Below, one piece after another: positions 9,083 to 17,146 of a stretch of DNA of 54,160 bases. The notes beneath the pieces were generated by a model. The model was not told where the DNA came from. It ran no database searches and was given only the letters and a program-made list of their open reading frames with translations. Made by a program: the position numbers and the translations under genes. Origin of the DNA: Oceanobacillus timonensis. GTDB taxonomy: Bacteria; Bacillota; Bacilli; Bacillales; Amphibacillaceae. The stretch lies in the NCBI RefSeq assembly GCF_900166635.1, contig NZ_LT800496.1, positions 1-54,160 of the forward strand, in the 5' to 3' direction. Each line of letters begins with the position of its first letter. The stretch's first letter is position 1.

Positions 9083-9099
9083 ATATTGGAGGTAATAAA

Positions 9100-11187
9100 A
9101 TGGCAAGAAAAAAATATAAAACTCCTGAACAAAGAAAAAAAGAAGTGAATGAATTAGCCACTATGAATAATGAGAAAGTAAATAATTATTTTGATTCACC
9201 TGAAAATCTTAAAGAATACTTTGACTTTATGGCAAACATGAACTTTTATGATTATTCTACTCGAAATTCGATACTCATTCAGAATCAATTCATCGGTGCA
9301 AAAGCTGTAGGTAGTTTTAAATTTTGGAAAGATAAAGGTTTCCCTGTAGAAAAAGGTGAAAAAGGAATCAAAATATTAGCACCGTATATTTATAAAACTT
9401 TTGATAGGGAAAAAAACGGTAATAAAGTTACTACGCCAGTAAAATATGCAACTTCAGATGAAAAAGAAAAAATCAATCGTGGAGATATCGCTGTTAAAGA
9501 AAATCTTTCATATACAGTAGGTCATGTTTTTGACATATCTCAAACAAAAGCAACACAAAAAGATTTACCACAAATTTTCCCTAACAAGTGGTTAGATGGT
9601 TCAGTTGAAAATTACGAAGCTATGAGACAATCGCTTGAAAATCTATCTAAAGATATGGGAGTAGAAATTTTAGATAAACCTTTAAGAGAAGAATTGGGTG
9701 CATCTAAAGGAGCTTATGTTGAATATTCACAAGTTAATGCGAATGGAGAAATGGAAAAAAAGAAAGGCATAGAGTTAAATCCTAGAAATGGAGAATTACA
9801 AAATGTAAAAACTCTTGTACATGAATTAGCTCATGCTAAACTGCATAATTCGGAAACTGAAAACAGCAAGAAATTAAATCATTCAGAGATGGAATTTCAA
9901 GCAGAAATGACAGCGTATACGGTTTGTTCATACTTTAATATTGATACCAGTGATTATAGTTTACGGTATCTTGACCAATACACGAATAATCACGAAGATA
10001 TCAATGACCGGATAGCTTTGTTAGATGAAGTCAAGCAAACATCCTATGAATTCACTTCTCATATTGAAAAGGATTTATTACTAGAAAAATCTTTTGATTA
10101 TTCAGTTGAAAATAGTATGGAAAATGAATTGTCCGATCTAAAAGATAAATATAATGATGTTCAAATTATAGTGGATGATAAAATAACAAGTATTAGCTCC
10201 TTATCTGAAGAACAATTTGACCATTACTTTTCAGACGAACATGGACGTAACATTTTAGAACAGTATGAAGGCATGGAGAAAGATGAAGTCATTAAAAACT
10301 TTAATAACTTAGGTCTGGAAAAAGGCGTAGATACAAACGTGAAAATGGTTGATGGACACTTAAAAGAACCTCATGCTTTTGTTGTTTGGAGCGAAGCAAA
10401 AACAGATAATCGATTAATGCCAGTTCAAGAAATGGATAAAATGTTAGCAAAAGAAAATCTATCTAGTTTTGTACATTCTAATTATGATAAAACAAGAGTA
10501 AATTTAGTCGTTCCTAATGATGGAAAGGTATCAGTGCATCAATTGGACAGAATTGATTTAGGGGATGGACACCATACCAGTTTATCTAATCATCTGAAAG
10601 AAACGAATCCCAATTTATTAAAACATTTACCCAAAGACAACAATCATCTGAATGAAGTTTATAATGAGAATACTATTTCTGAAACGATTAAAGGTATATA
10701 TAACAAAAACCTTCAACTAGAAAACAGTCCGAATACAGATGAATTAGAAATGGAAGTAGCAAAAGGAAAGCTGACACAATTGGAATCTTTTGCTAAAGAA
10801 AATATAGGAATGAATCAGTCTAAAATCGATGAATTAAAAGGTCAAGTTTACACTGATTTCACCTATCGAAATGATTATAAAAACACTTTCAATGAAATGG
10901 TTAACCTTCAAGGTTCTTACAAAAAATATCAGGAATACCTCAAAGAAGAAAATAAAGGCTCATTATCAGAAGAAAAGATTGTCAATCGGATGAAGGCAGA
11001 GAACTCGTATTTAAAACAGAGGGAAGATGCAATTGAATCCGGAAATATAGATGAAGGTACGATTGAGAAGATGGAAAAGTTTGTGACGAAAGATTCCAAA
11101 ACTATTACTGATGAAAAAAAGAAGGAAAAGGTTCTTCCCTTTCAAAAAAAGGGGATTAAAAGCAATGAATATGGATTGAACATGTAA
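9100..11187 (+). CDS. ArdC-like antirestriction protein with zinc peptidase motif and shared C-terminal module
   Basis: A 695-residue protein. Residues about 10-135 match the ArdC N-terminal ssDNA-binding domain (motifs such as NSILIQNQ, VGSFKFWKDKG, KGEKGIKILAP). A zincin-like domain follows with HELAH at 241-245 and a downstream Glu in the EMEFQAEMTAY segment. ArdC of pSa protects incoming DNA from restriction and is known to travel to the recipient with the DNA. The extra C-terminal half is unusual: its last 95 residues resemble the tails of the proteins at 36835 and 38186 (LKEEnKGxLsEEK, NRM, MEK, final LNM), a possible export tag. It lies early in the leading region. Confidence 0.85.
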   Translation: MARKKYKTPEQRKKEVNELATMNNEKVNNYFDSPENLKEYFDFMANMNFYDYSTRNSILIQNQFIGAKAVGSFKFWKDKGFPVEKGEKGIKILAPYIYKTFDREKNGNKVTTPVKYATSDEKEKINRGDIAVKENLSYTVGHVFDISQTKATQKDLPQIFPNKWLDGSVENYEAMRQSLENLSKDMGVEILDKPLREELGASKGAYVEYSQVNANGEMEKKKGIELNPRNGELQNVKTLVHELAHAKLHNSETENSKKLNHSEMEFQAEMTAYTVCSYFNIDTSDYSLRYLDQYTNNHEDINDRIALLDEVKQTSYEFTSHIEKDLLLEKSFDYSVENSMENELSDLKDKYNDVQIIVDDKITSISSLSEEQFDHYFSDEHGRNILEQYEGMEKDEVIKNFNNLGLEKGVDTNVKMVDGHLKEPHAFVVWSEAKTDNRLMPVQEMDKMLAKENLSSFVHSNYDKTRVNLVVPNDGKVSVHQLDRIDLGDGHHTSLSNHLKETNPNLLKHLPKDNNHLNEVYNENTISETIKGIYNKNLQLENSPNTDELEMEVAKGKLTQLESFAKENIGMNQSKIDELKGQVYTDFTYRNDYKNTFNEMVNLQGSYKKYQEYLKEENKGSLSEEKIVNRMKAENSYLKQREDAIESGNIDEGTIEKMEKFVTKDSKTITDEKKKEKVLPFQKKGIKSNEYGLNM

Positions 11188-11217
11188 TACTTCAATACTT
11201 GTTAGGGGTGAACTGAA

Positions 11218-12162
11218 ATGAGGGTATCGTCAGAGGAAATCGAACAAGCTAAAGAAGTACCACTAATAGATTTTATTGAAGCTAACGGTATAGATGTAGA
11301 AAAAGAAGGGAAAAACTACCGATTAGTTGAACATGACAGCTTAGTAATCACCGGAAATAAATTCTATTGGAATAGTCGTTCTGAAGGCGGATACGGATCG
11401 ATAAGTTTTGCTATGACATATTATGACTTAAAGTTTCCTGAAGCCGTAAAACGTGTGAATGACCATGAATACAAGGAATTTACAAATGTGGCTGAAGAAG
11501 AGAAACAGCCGTTTTTCTATCCAGAACAATATGAAGTAAGTGATACTTCTGCAATTAAAAATTATCTTTGCAACGAAAGAAAGATTGATGAAAGAGTAGT
11601 TGATTGGTGTATCCGAAAAGACTTATTAGTTCAGGATAGGTTAAACAATGCTGTTTTTAAGTGGAAAGATAAAGAAGGAAACGTTGTCGGCGGAGATAGA
11701 CAAGGAACAGAGAAAGTAGACAATAAAAGGGGTACAATGAAAAAAATGATTCCATCGTCATCAGAAGAACATGGTTTTAACATTAAAATTGGAAATCCTG
11801 ATAAAATTGCCTATTTTGAATCACCAATTGATATGTTATCTTACTGGTCAATAAAGAAGGAAAAATTACAAGACGTACAATTAGTTAGTATGGGAGGGTT
11901 GAAACAAAAGCCAGTTACAAAGACTTTTGTTGATTTGAAGAACGATGGGCATGAAATTAAAAAGTTTGTATCTTGCGTTGACAATGACGAAGCCGGAGAT
12001 GAATTTGAACAAAAAATGCAAAAAACGATTGGAATATTAAAAGGTGTGAGCCTAGAAGAAGATAGACCGATTGAAGAAAAAGATTGGAATGATACATTGA
12101 AAAAAGTCCACTCCCAGAAAAAGACAAACCATATAGCGCAAGCACAAATTCATGAGATGTAA
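11218..12162 (+). CDS. DUF3991/TOPRIM primase-like protein
   Basis: A 314-residue protein. The N-terminal part (about 1-90) resembles the DUF3991/zinc-free primase lead domain (WNSRSEGGYGSISFAM). A TOPRIM domain follows at about 190-290, with the acidic Glu in AYFESPIDML and the DxD pair in SCVDNDEAGDEF. Plasmids of this type use such proteins as primases or primase-like factors when the single strand is copied in donor or recipient. ATG 11218 follows TAGGGGTG. It is last in the relaxase operon and is followed by a strong terminator. Confidence 0.8.
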   Translation: MRVSSEEIEQAKEVPLIDFIEANGIDVEKEGKNYRLVEHDSLVITGNKFYWNSRSEGGYGSISFAMTYYDLKFPEAVKRVNDHEYKEFTNVAEEEKQPFFYPEQYEVSDTSAIKNYLCNERKIDERVVDWCIRKDLLVQDRLNNAVFKWKDKEGNVVGGDRQGTEKVDNKRGTMKKMIPSSSEEHGFNIKIGNPDKIAYFESPIDMLSYWSIKKEKLQDVQLVSMGGLKQKPVTKTFVDLKNDGHEIKKFVSCVDNDEAGDEFEQKMQKTIGILKGVSLEEDRPIEEKDWNDTLKKVHSQKKTNHIAQAQIHEM

Positions 12163-12171
12163 CTACGATTC

Positions 12172-12214
12172 ATAGCAACCTTTTCTAATAACCAAAAGAG
12201 AAGGTTGCTATTTT
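12172..12214 (+). terminator. Terminator of the relaxase/ArdC/primase operon
   Basis: Arms ATAGCAACCTTTTCT and AGAGAAGGTTGCTAT surround a ten-base loop and are followed by TTTATT. It ends the operon just before the first octamer-type promoter. Confidence 0.85.
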
Positions 12215-12226
12215 ATTATTCCTTCT

Positions 12227-12264
12227 ATTGTAGTATTGTAGTATTGTGTTACGTATGATATAAT
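12227..12264 (+). promoter_or_regulatory. Octamer-array promoter P1
   Basis: Three tandem octamers, ATTGTAGT (12227), ATTGTAGT (12235) and ATTGTGTT (12243), end 8 bp before TATAAT (12259-12264). The middle unit supplies a -35 TTGTAG at 17-bp spacing. It drives the 83-residue gene at 12296. Confidence 0.8.
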
Positions 12265-12295
12265 AGGTGTATAAATAAAAGAAAGGCGTGATAAC

Positions 12296-12547
12296 GTGTT
12301 ATTTCTTAATAAAAACGATTTAGACTTGTTGCTTATAGGTGAATCTAATTGGGATTACTTCAAGGACAAAAACTATGATTCTGTCTATGCAATAGCAAAG
12401 AAAGGGACTGGCAGTAAAGATTGTATCTTTGGCGATACGAAACACTTTAGAAACTGGCTCTTAAAGGAGTTATCAATAAATGATAAGCTAGAAGCAAAGC
12501 TAACCTCCAAAGGCTTCTCACTTATTCCTGAATACGAAATTAAATAA
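12296..12547 (+). CDS. Small soluble protein, unknown (P1 regulon)
   Basis: An 83-residue protein starting at GTG 12296 after GAAAGGCGTG. It contains a Trp/Asp/Gly-rich middle (residues 18-50) and no membrane helix or recognised motif. It stands alone between promoter P1 and a hairpin at 12575, so it is probably a monocistronic early gene. I do not recognise it. Confidence 0.6.
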   Translation: MLFLNKNDLDLLLIGESNWDYFKDKNYDSVYAIAKKGTGSKDCIFGDTKHFRNWLLKELSINDKLEAKLTSKGFSLIPEYEIK

Positions 12548-12574
12548 AATCGCATGATGTTATTCTATAAGTCG

Positions 12575-12592
12575 AGAAGGGGAAACCCTTCT
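12575..12592 (+). terminator. Hairpin after the 12296 gene
   Basis: Seven-base arms AGAAGGG/CCCTTCT close a GAAA tetraloop. A clear T tract is missing, so termination may be partial; P2 follows at once. Confidence 0.5.
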
Positions 12593-12599
12593 TCCTTAT

Positions 12600-12643
12600 C
12601 ATGTGTTATTGTGGTATTCCGGTATTTTTGGTTATGCTATAAT
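12600..12643 (+). promoter_or_regulatory. Octamer-array promoter P2 (degenerate)
   Basis: The units CATGTGTT (12600), ATTGTGGT (12608) and ATTCCGGT (12616) keep the 8-bp phase but drift from consensus. TATAAT lies at 12638-12643. It precedes the membrane protein gene at 12695. Confidence 0.6.
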
Positions 12644-12694
12644 GTTAAGTGAATAAGTAAATATACTGTAAATAGAGTGTGGGAGGGTTAATAT

Positions 12695-12943
12695 ATGAGT
12701 ACAGGAAGTATTATTAATGCGTCATTAACTATTTCAATGGCAGTCATTATTCCTATAGTAATTTATTTAATTTTAATAAATGTTATTAAAGTAAAAAGTA
12801 AATTCAATTCGATTATTTGTTTTCTCTTAATTATCTTTTTAATTTGGGATTTTTCTGCATATTTTACAATAGGTTTCCAAGGAATTTTCACAACAACAGT
12901 TAAAACTATTGCAAATATGTTTTTAAAACTATTGCAAACATGA
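12695..12943 (+). CDS. Small two-helix membrane protein (WDFSA-type)
   Basis: An 82-residue protein with hydrophobic helices at about residues 10-32 and 42-62, then a short amphipathic tail. The second helix ends in WDFSAYFTIGFQGIF, matching LLDFSATLIIDYDGMF in the protein at 18229, so the two form a small family on this plasmid. ATG 12695 follows GGGAGGG. The role is unknown; entry exclusion, envelope stress or holin-like activity are only guesses. Confidence 0.6.
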   Translation: MSTGSIINASLTISMAVIIPIVIYLILINVIKVKSKFNSIICFLLIIFLIWDFSAYFTIGFQGIFTTTVKTIANMFLKLLQT

Positions 12944-13052
12944 TTAGTGGAGTGTGAAACATCAATATGGATTTATTGTAACGATCAGTAATAGCCAGAA
13001 AATGAAAGGCTCTTGATTTGGTTGGAGAAAAGCTAAGAAAGGAACGATTGAA

Positions 13053-13472
13053 ATGAATAGCATTGTTATAGTGTTGTTTCTATTTTTCATGATTTATCAA
13101 CTTTATAACTTATATGTAAATAAAGAGAAAAAAATCGTAAGAGATATTGTTTCCTACTATGAAAATATGGGATGGGATAACCAAGCGATAGATTATTTGA
13201 AAATTGATTTAAGCGAGATAACTAAACCTGAAGAAATGTCTAATCTGGCATATTTTGCTGAACAGTTTCCTCCATCTGAACATGAAAATTTAGTGATTTT
13301 GAGTGAGGTTCAACGCCATATATTAAATAATAAAGACAACAGAAACTATGCTTGGTATCATCCAGTCTCAATCTATTTAAACGATGATTCATTCCTAGAA
13401 GCAAATATGGAAGCGCAGGAAAGGCATGAGAAAAATAGATATTGGGAAGACTATTATAGTAATGCAAAATGA
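13053..13472 (+). CDS. Membrane-anchored protein with soluble C-terminal domain, unknown
   Basis: A 139-residue protein: one N-terminal helix (residues 3-20), a linker, then about 110 polar residues rich in Tyr, Trp and acidic residues. The ribosome site GAAAGGAACGA precedes ATG 13053. It probably shares the P2 transcript with the gene at 12695, since no promoter is obvious in the 110-bp gap, and it ends at a strong terminator. I do not recognise the family. Confidence 0.6.
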   Translation: MNSIVIVLFLFFMIYQLYNLYVNKEKKIVRDIVSYYENMGWDNQAIDYLKIDLSEITKPEEMSNLAYFAEQFPPSEHENLVILSEVQRHILNNKDNRNYAWYHPVSIYLNDDSFLEANMEAQERHEKNRYWEDYYSNAK

Positions 13473-13490
13473 GAGCAAGTGTTTATTTAG

Positions 13491-13532
13491 GAACAAAACT
13501 ACTTCTTAAACAGAATCAGTTTTGTTCTTTTT
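13491..13532 (+). terminator. Terminator after the 13053 gene
   Basis: Perfect arms GAACAAAACT (13491-13500) and AGTTTTGTTC (13518-13527) are followed by TTTTTAT. Confidence 0.85.
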
Positions 13533-13539
13533 ATGTATT

Positions 13540-13577
13540 ATTGTGGTATTGTGTTAATTATTTAACTGTGCTATAAT
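13540..13577 (+). promoter_or_regulatory. Octamer-array promoter P3
   Basis: ATTGTGGT (13540) and ATTGTGTT (13548) are preceded by a partial unit ATGTATT. TTGTGT (13549-13554) is the -35 and TATAAT (13572-13577) the -10, spaced 17 bp and 16 bp after the array. It drives the gene at 13608. Confidence 0.8.
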
Positions 13578-13607
13578 GTTAAGTAAATAAGAATTAAGGA
13601 GGTTCGT

Positions 13608-14048
13608 ATGAGTAATATAGATTTACTAATGAAAGTAATCGAATATTTTATGCTTTATTCTTATAGAATAGCAGGACTCTTTATAATCTTACTCTTAATA
13701 ACTATAATTTCAGTTCAAGCAATCAAAATTATACACTTATTATTAATTAAATCAAAAGAAAAATGGTACGGAAATTTAAGCACAATAGAAAACCTTCAGT
13801 TGAAAAGAAAACAGATATTTGCAACAGAATGTCTTCTGACATCCTATTGCATTGCTTCTATAATTCTAATGAATATTGATACAATATGGATAACTGAAAA
13901 TTTATGGATTATTGAAGATTATATTAATTCTTCTCTTTTATTGTATATTGGTTTATTATTATTAATAAATATCCAACTTTCATTCAAGAATAATAAGATA
14001 CGTCAATTAATAGAAAGAAAAAGTTCTAAATTAATCCCAAACGGCTAA
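13608..14048 (+). CDS. Multi-helix membrane protein, unknown
   Basis: A 146-residue protein with three to four hydrophobic helices (about residues 18-42, 64-86, 95-103 and 104-124). ATG 13608 has an AAGGAGG site at ideal distance. It is the first gene after promoter P3. I see no transporter or enzyme motif; it belongs to the unusually large set of small membrane proteins in this leading region. Confidence 0.6.
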   Translation: MSNIDLLMKVIEYFMLYSYRIAGLFIILLLITIISVQAIKIIHLLLIKSKEKWYGNLSTIENLQLKRKQIFATECLLTSYCIASIILMNIDTIWITENLWIIEDYINSSLLLYIGLLLLINIQLSFKNNKIRQLIERKSSKLIPNG

Positions 14049-14111
14049 AAAATTGCAAAAAGTGGTTTGTTACACATTAAATATTCTATAAATTATAAGA
14101 GGAGTGAAGTA

Positions 14112-14513
14112 ATGAAAAATGTCTTTGAAGTCAAGGCTGATTTGCAGAGTTTACGTTATCATTTAGGGAAATTAGATGATTTAGATCATAATTTTAAATA
14201 CAATTATGATGACCCTGACGAAAAATTTCTTGCGAGGAAAGTGAATCGTTGCCTAGCAATGGCAATGGAGCTAGAAGGAGAAATCACATCACTAACCAGA
14301 GGAATTCTGACGTCTGGAAATTTAGTCAGAAATATGAGTGGACGCTATGAAGTTGACGGAATTGAATTAACATCCGGTAGAGTAATTGAATATTGGGATA
14401 GAAAATATAATGAATGGTTAGAAGACAGAATAGAACATTTTAACAATGATTATGGGTTAATTTATAAAAAAACTAATGATATTGATGGTTTGCGTGTAAG
14501 GATTAGAAATTAG
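14112..14513 (+). CDS. DUF5348-like small soluble protein
   Basis: A 133-residue protein. The C-terminal half (GRYEVDGIELTSG, then a Trp-rich strand region and GLRVRIRN at the end) looks like the DUF5348 domain common on Bacillota mobile elements, whose function is unknown. The N-terminal half is helical. ATG at 14112 follows AAGAGGAGTGAAGTA; an upstream in-frame start at 14067 lacks a ribosome site. Its stop lies at the base of a long terminator stem. Confidence 0.6.
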   Translation: MKNVFEVKADLQSLRYHLGKLDDLDHNFKYNYDDPDEKFLARKVNRCLAMAMELEGEITSLTRGILTSGNLVRNMSGRYEVDGIELTSGRVIEYWDRKYNEWLEDRIEHFNNDYGLIYKKTNDIDGLRVRIRN

Positions 14514-14565
14514 TAAAAACAAAAGCTGTCTGCCTATATATGGGTAGATGGCTTTTGTTTTTACT
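14512..14565 (+). terminator. Long hairpin terminator carrying the GTCTGCC...GGGTAGA element
   Basis: A perfect 15-bp outer stem (14512-14526 / 14551-14565) surrounds an inner TCTGCC/GGGTAGA pairing, with T-rich 3' arm. Its 27-nt core (14528-14554) recurs with one mismatch at 15262-15288. Confidence 0.8.
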
Positions 14566-14579
14566 AAACATAATGTAGT

Positions 14580-14617
14580 ATTGTGTCATTGTGTTATATG
14601 TGCATTTGTGTTATTGT
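14580..14617 (+). promoter_or_regulatory. Octamer-array promoter P4
   Basis: ATTGTGTC (14580) and ATTGTGTT (14588) provide TTGTGT (14589-14594); TATTGT (14612-14617) follows at 17 bp. The -10 is weaker than in other copies. Confidence 0.65.
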
Positions 14618-14640
14618 ATAAAAAAGGAGTTGGAATTTAT

Positions 14641-14823
14641 ATGACGCAAATACTTCTAGTTGGTATGTTTCTTTTCATCTCAGGAATTATGATTCTTTTT
14701 ATCACAGGAATGGTTTTCGGGGTGTTTACTAAAAATAACGGAGGACGTAACGTGAAGATAGTTGCTGTACTCTTTGCTATTGTGATGGTGCTTTTAATTA
14801 TAAACATAACAGGAATGATATAG
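14641..14823 (+). CDS. Small two-helix membrane protein (FTKxN family, copy 1)
   Basis: A 60-residue protein of two hydrophobic helices joined by a basic loop (VFTKNNGGRNVK). The same layout MTxxLxVxxxxF...G...FTKKN..RNV occurs in the 57-residue protein at 17147, so these are paralogues. ATG 14641 has an AAAAAGGAG site at good distance; an upstream in-frame ATG at 14548 lies inside the terminator and the promoter, so I reject it. The role is unknown. Confidence 0.65.
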   Translation: MTQILLVGMFLFISGIMILFITGMVFGVFTKNNGGRNVKIVAVLFAIVMVLLIINITGMI

Positions 14824-14851
14824 AAATATAAAATAAGGTGGTGATTAATAT

Positions 14852-15145
14852 ATGGGTACAGGATTAGATAAAACTCTCAATAAATATCTCTTAATGATAT
14901 CGCTTATAGTATTAGTAAATATGTTAAACTTTATAGTTGCTTCAATGCTTGCTCAAGTCATTCTTTACAGTATGAGTTTGCTTGCAGATCACTTTAGTAA
15001 TAATTACACTATCATTATAGTTATACTATCTATCCTATTAATGTTAGCACTTTTGCTAGCAATGCTCTTAACATCAATAAAGGCAACAAATTACATTTTA
15101 AAAAAGTTTTTGAAAAGTGACAAATCATTGAGAAGGAAATTCTGA
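14852..15145 (+). CDS. Membrane protein, unknown
   Basis: A 97-residue protein with three hydrophobic stretches (about residues 11-30, 32-46 and 52-78) and a basic C-terminus. ATG 14852 follows AAGGTGGTGA. It is 28 bp after the 14641 gene and presumably co-transcribed from P4. I do not recognise it. Confidence 0.6.
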   Translation: MGTGLDKTLNKYLLMISLIVLVNMLNFIVASMLAQVILYSMSLLADHFSNNYTIIIVILSILLMLALLLAMLLTSIKATNYILKKFLKSDKSLRRKF

Positions 15146-15245
15146 ATATATTAATGGCGATATTTAATGAATCAGGGAACTCTTAATTAAAGTGAAACAA
15201 ATAAGACTGATTATTCGTATAAAAAGTAGTATGTAAAGATTAGAA

Positions 15246-15297
15246 GTTAATTAAAGAAGCCGTCTGCCTATATATGGGTGGATGGCTTAAATTTTAA
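15246..15297 (+). terminator. Second copy of the GTCTGCC hairpin terminator
   Basis: The arms AAGCC/GGCTT and an inner TCTGCC/GGGTGGA pairing repeat the element at 14528-14554 with one mismatch (15262-15288). It lies in the 240-bp gap between the 14852 gene and ssb; I see no gene in that gap. Confidence 0.65.
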
Positions 15298-15316
15298 CTA
15301 AAACGAAAAATGTATT

Positions 15317-15354
15317 ATTGTAGCATTGTGTTATTGTGTTGTTTGTGATATAAT
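15317..15354 (+). promoter_or_regulatory. Octamer-array promoter P5 (ssb)
   Basis: ATTGTAGC (15317), ATTGTGTT (15325) and ATTGTGTT (15333) end 8 bp before TATAAT (15349-15354). TTGTGT at 15326-15331 is the -35 with 17-bp spacing. It drives ssb and the following membrane and coupling-protein-like genes. Confidence 0.85.
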
Positions 15355-15387
15355 AAGGTAACTACTTAAAAAGGAGAGATTTATAAA

Positions 15388-15825
15388 ATGAATAATGTAA
15401 ATTTGATTGGTAGACTTACAAAAGATGTTGACTTACGTTATACGTCCAATGGGGTTGCAGTTGCCAACTTCTCGATTGCGGTAAATAGACCCTTTTCTAA
15501 TCAACAGGGGAATAATGATGCAGACTTTTTCAACTGTGTAGTTTGGCGTAGAATAGCTGAAAATACAGCGAATTATTGTAAAAAAGGTTCACAAGTCGGC
15601 ATTTCTGGCAGACTTCAATCAAGAAGTTTTGACGGACAAGATGGAAAAAAAGTATATATAACAGAGGTGGTTGCTGAAAACGTTCAATTTCTTGATACTA
15701 GAAACGGAAACGATAACAACAAACAAAAAGAGCAAAACAAATCAGATCTCCAGAACAATCAATCAAATTCATCTAATGAGAATGGAGAACCAGTTGATAT
15801 AGATAATGATGATTTACCATTTTAA
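15388..15825 (+). CDS. ssb: Single-stranded DNA-binding protein
   Basis: A 145-residue SSB: an OB-fold at residues 1-105 ([37 protein letters not shown]), a polar disordered linker and the conserved acidic tip DDLPF that recruits partner proteins. Plasmid SSBs coat the incoming strand and help establishment; leading regions commonly carry one. It has its own octamer-array promoter P5. ATG 15388 follows AAAAGGAGAG. It is followed by a perfect 12-bp stem-loop. Confidence 0.97.
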   Translation: MNNVNLIGRLTKDVDLRYTSNGVAVANFSIAVNRPFSNQQGNNDADFFNCVVWRRIAENTANYCKKGSQVGISGRLQSRSFDGQDGKKVYITEVVAENVQFLDTRNGNDNNKQKEQNKSDLQNNQSNSSNENGEPVDIDNDDLPF

Positions 15826-15837
15826 TCAGTTATCAGA

Positions 15838-15865
15838 TTACTACCCTTCTGCGGAAGGGTAGTAA
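15838..15865 (+). terminator. Perfect 12-bp hairpin after ssb
   Basis: TTACTACCCTTC and GAAGGGTAGTAA flank a TGCG loop. No T tract follows, so it may slow rather than stop transcription, protect the ssb message, or terminate weakly. Confidence 0.6.
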
Positions 15866-15896
15866 ATGACATTCATATAAAAAGAGAGGTGTTTCT

Positions 15897-16301
15897 ATGC
15901 GTGCGTTGCAATATATAGGATTAGGTATTTTAGCAATCGTAGCATTTGTTCTTGTCGGCTATATATTCGCAGGAGTTCCTGTAACGTTAGTTCAAGGCTC
16001 ATTAAGTGTCCCTGTAGAAAATCTATTGAAATTTGATTTATGGAAACTTGGAACTATAGTTTATTGTTTCATATTAGCATGGGTTACTTATCTTATAAGA
16101 GAAAAGTTTTTACAGACCTCTGGTCTTAATATATTTATCGGCATATATGTAAGTATATCTGTTATTTGGATTTTAATGATTCTTGCCGGATGGATGCTTC
16201 CTCCAATAATGCAAAGTTTAATGGAGTTGATAGCTGACAATATCGGAGTGGTTCTTGTATTACTTTTCATTCTGTATACTTCTATAAATGTTAAAAAATA
16301 A
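15897..16301 (+). CDS. Four-helix membrane protein, unknown
   Basis: A 134-residue protein with hydrophobic helices at about residues 5-27, 46-65, 74-100 and 108-130. ATG 15897 follows AAAGAGAGGTG. It sits between ssb and the coupling-protein-like gene in the P5 transcript. I recognise no family. Confidence 0.6.
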   Translation: MRALQYIGLGILAIVAFVLVGYIFAGVPVTLVQGSLSVPVENLLKFDLWKLGTIVYCFILAWVTYLIREKFLQTSGLNIFIGIYVSISVIWILMILAGWMLPPIMQSLMELIADNIGVVLVLLFILYTSINVKK

Positions 16302-16334
16302 ATGTTTGTGGACTATAAAAAAGGAGATGAAGAT

Positions 16335-16784
16335 ATGGATTTAATGCAAAAACATGAAAAACTAATGAAATTTAATAGCGTGAAGTTAAATGTTGTATTG
16401 GATGCAATGAGAACAGAAGACAACGATACAGCAGTACAAACATCAAAAGAGATTGCTTATAGTATTTATGATATCGATAGACCTTTTTGGAAGGATGCAG
16501 TACCAACTTTAATAAGTGCAGTTATATTGGCTCAATGTGAAGATATAATTTCTACTGGAAAAGGCAAAATTAGCTTTAAGTCTATAGCTGAAACATATGA
16601 AGATAAATTTAATTATGAAGATAAAAAAGTATATGTAGATAAATTGGATGATTATTTTGTTTCTCGACAAGAGTGCTCCCTATCTAAACAAATTTACGAT
16701 TTCATTCTAAATGTTAAAGACGAAAAAAAAGACCGCATTTTCAAAGAAGCCATTATTACTATTAAATCGATCAAACATTATTAG
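16335..16784 (+). CDS. Stand-alone protein resembling the all-alpha domain of a VirD4-type coupling protein
   Basis: A 149-residue protein without Walker motifs. Residues about 15-75 align with the all-alpha domain of this plasmid's own coupling protein (gene at 50160). RPFWKDAVPTLISAVILAQC at 49-68 matches DPFWQNNASALCRAVILGLC, and matching segments flank it (SKEI/SKSI, KGKISF/KGKVTM). In VirD4 proteins this domain reads the substrate. Alone it could be a decoy, an adaptor or an inhibitor of coupling. ATG 16335 follows AAAAAAGGAG; the upstream ATG at 16302 has no site. It is in the P5 operon with ssb. The similarity is by eye, so function is inference. Confidence 0.6.
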   Translation: MDLMQKHEKLMKFNSVKLNVVLDAMRTEDNDTAVQTSKEIAYSIYDIDRPFWKDAVPTLISAVILAQCEDIISTGKGKISFKSIAETYEDKFNYEDKKVYVDKLDDYFVSRQECSLSKQIYDFILNVKDEKKDRIFKEAIITIKSIKHY

Positions 16785-16799
16785 GAGGATTAGAATAAC

Positions 16800-17006
16800 A
16801 TGAAAAAAATATTCCCACCTTCAATTGTGTTTTTGCAGAATTTGGCTTTAATCATATTGTTTATTATAGGTTTGGCAGGATTAATTTTAATACAAGATAT
16901 TGTCTTTCAAATTGGTTCTTCTGGAGTAATTATTTTATCGGTTTTAGGGTTAATTATGAACTTACGTTATCTAATAAATAAACGGACTGATAAGGGAAAT
17001 AAATAA
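16800..17006 (+). CDS. Small two-helix membrane protein, unknown
   Basis: A 68-residue protein with helices at about 10-31 and 35-55 and a basic tail (KRTDKGNK). ATG 16800 has a TTAGGAGG site. It follows the coupling-protein-like gene by 15 bp and probably shares its transcript. Confidence 0.6.
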   Translation: MKKIFPPSIVFLQNLALIILFIIGLAGLILIQDIVFQIGSSGVIILSVLGLIMNLRYLINKRTDKGNK

Positions 17007-17146
17007 AGTTCGGATTTTAATATAAATTAGAGCTGACCCTGGATAAAAAACGTTCGGATTTACTCGTGGAAATCCTAGATAAATTCCGGTTGCAAGAAAC
17101 CTGTTTTATTGTAAAACATGAATATTAATAAGGAGTTGTTATATAT

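Noticed and set aside
17041..17110. GTTCGGATTT repeats before 17147 as an attachment site
   Set aside because: Only two short copies, no integrase gene, and no other sign of integration.
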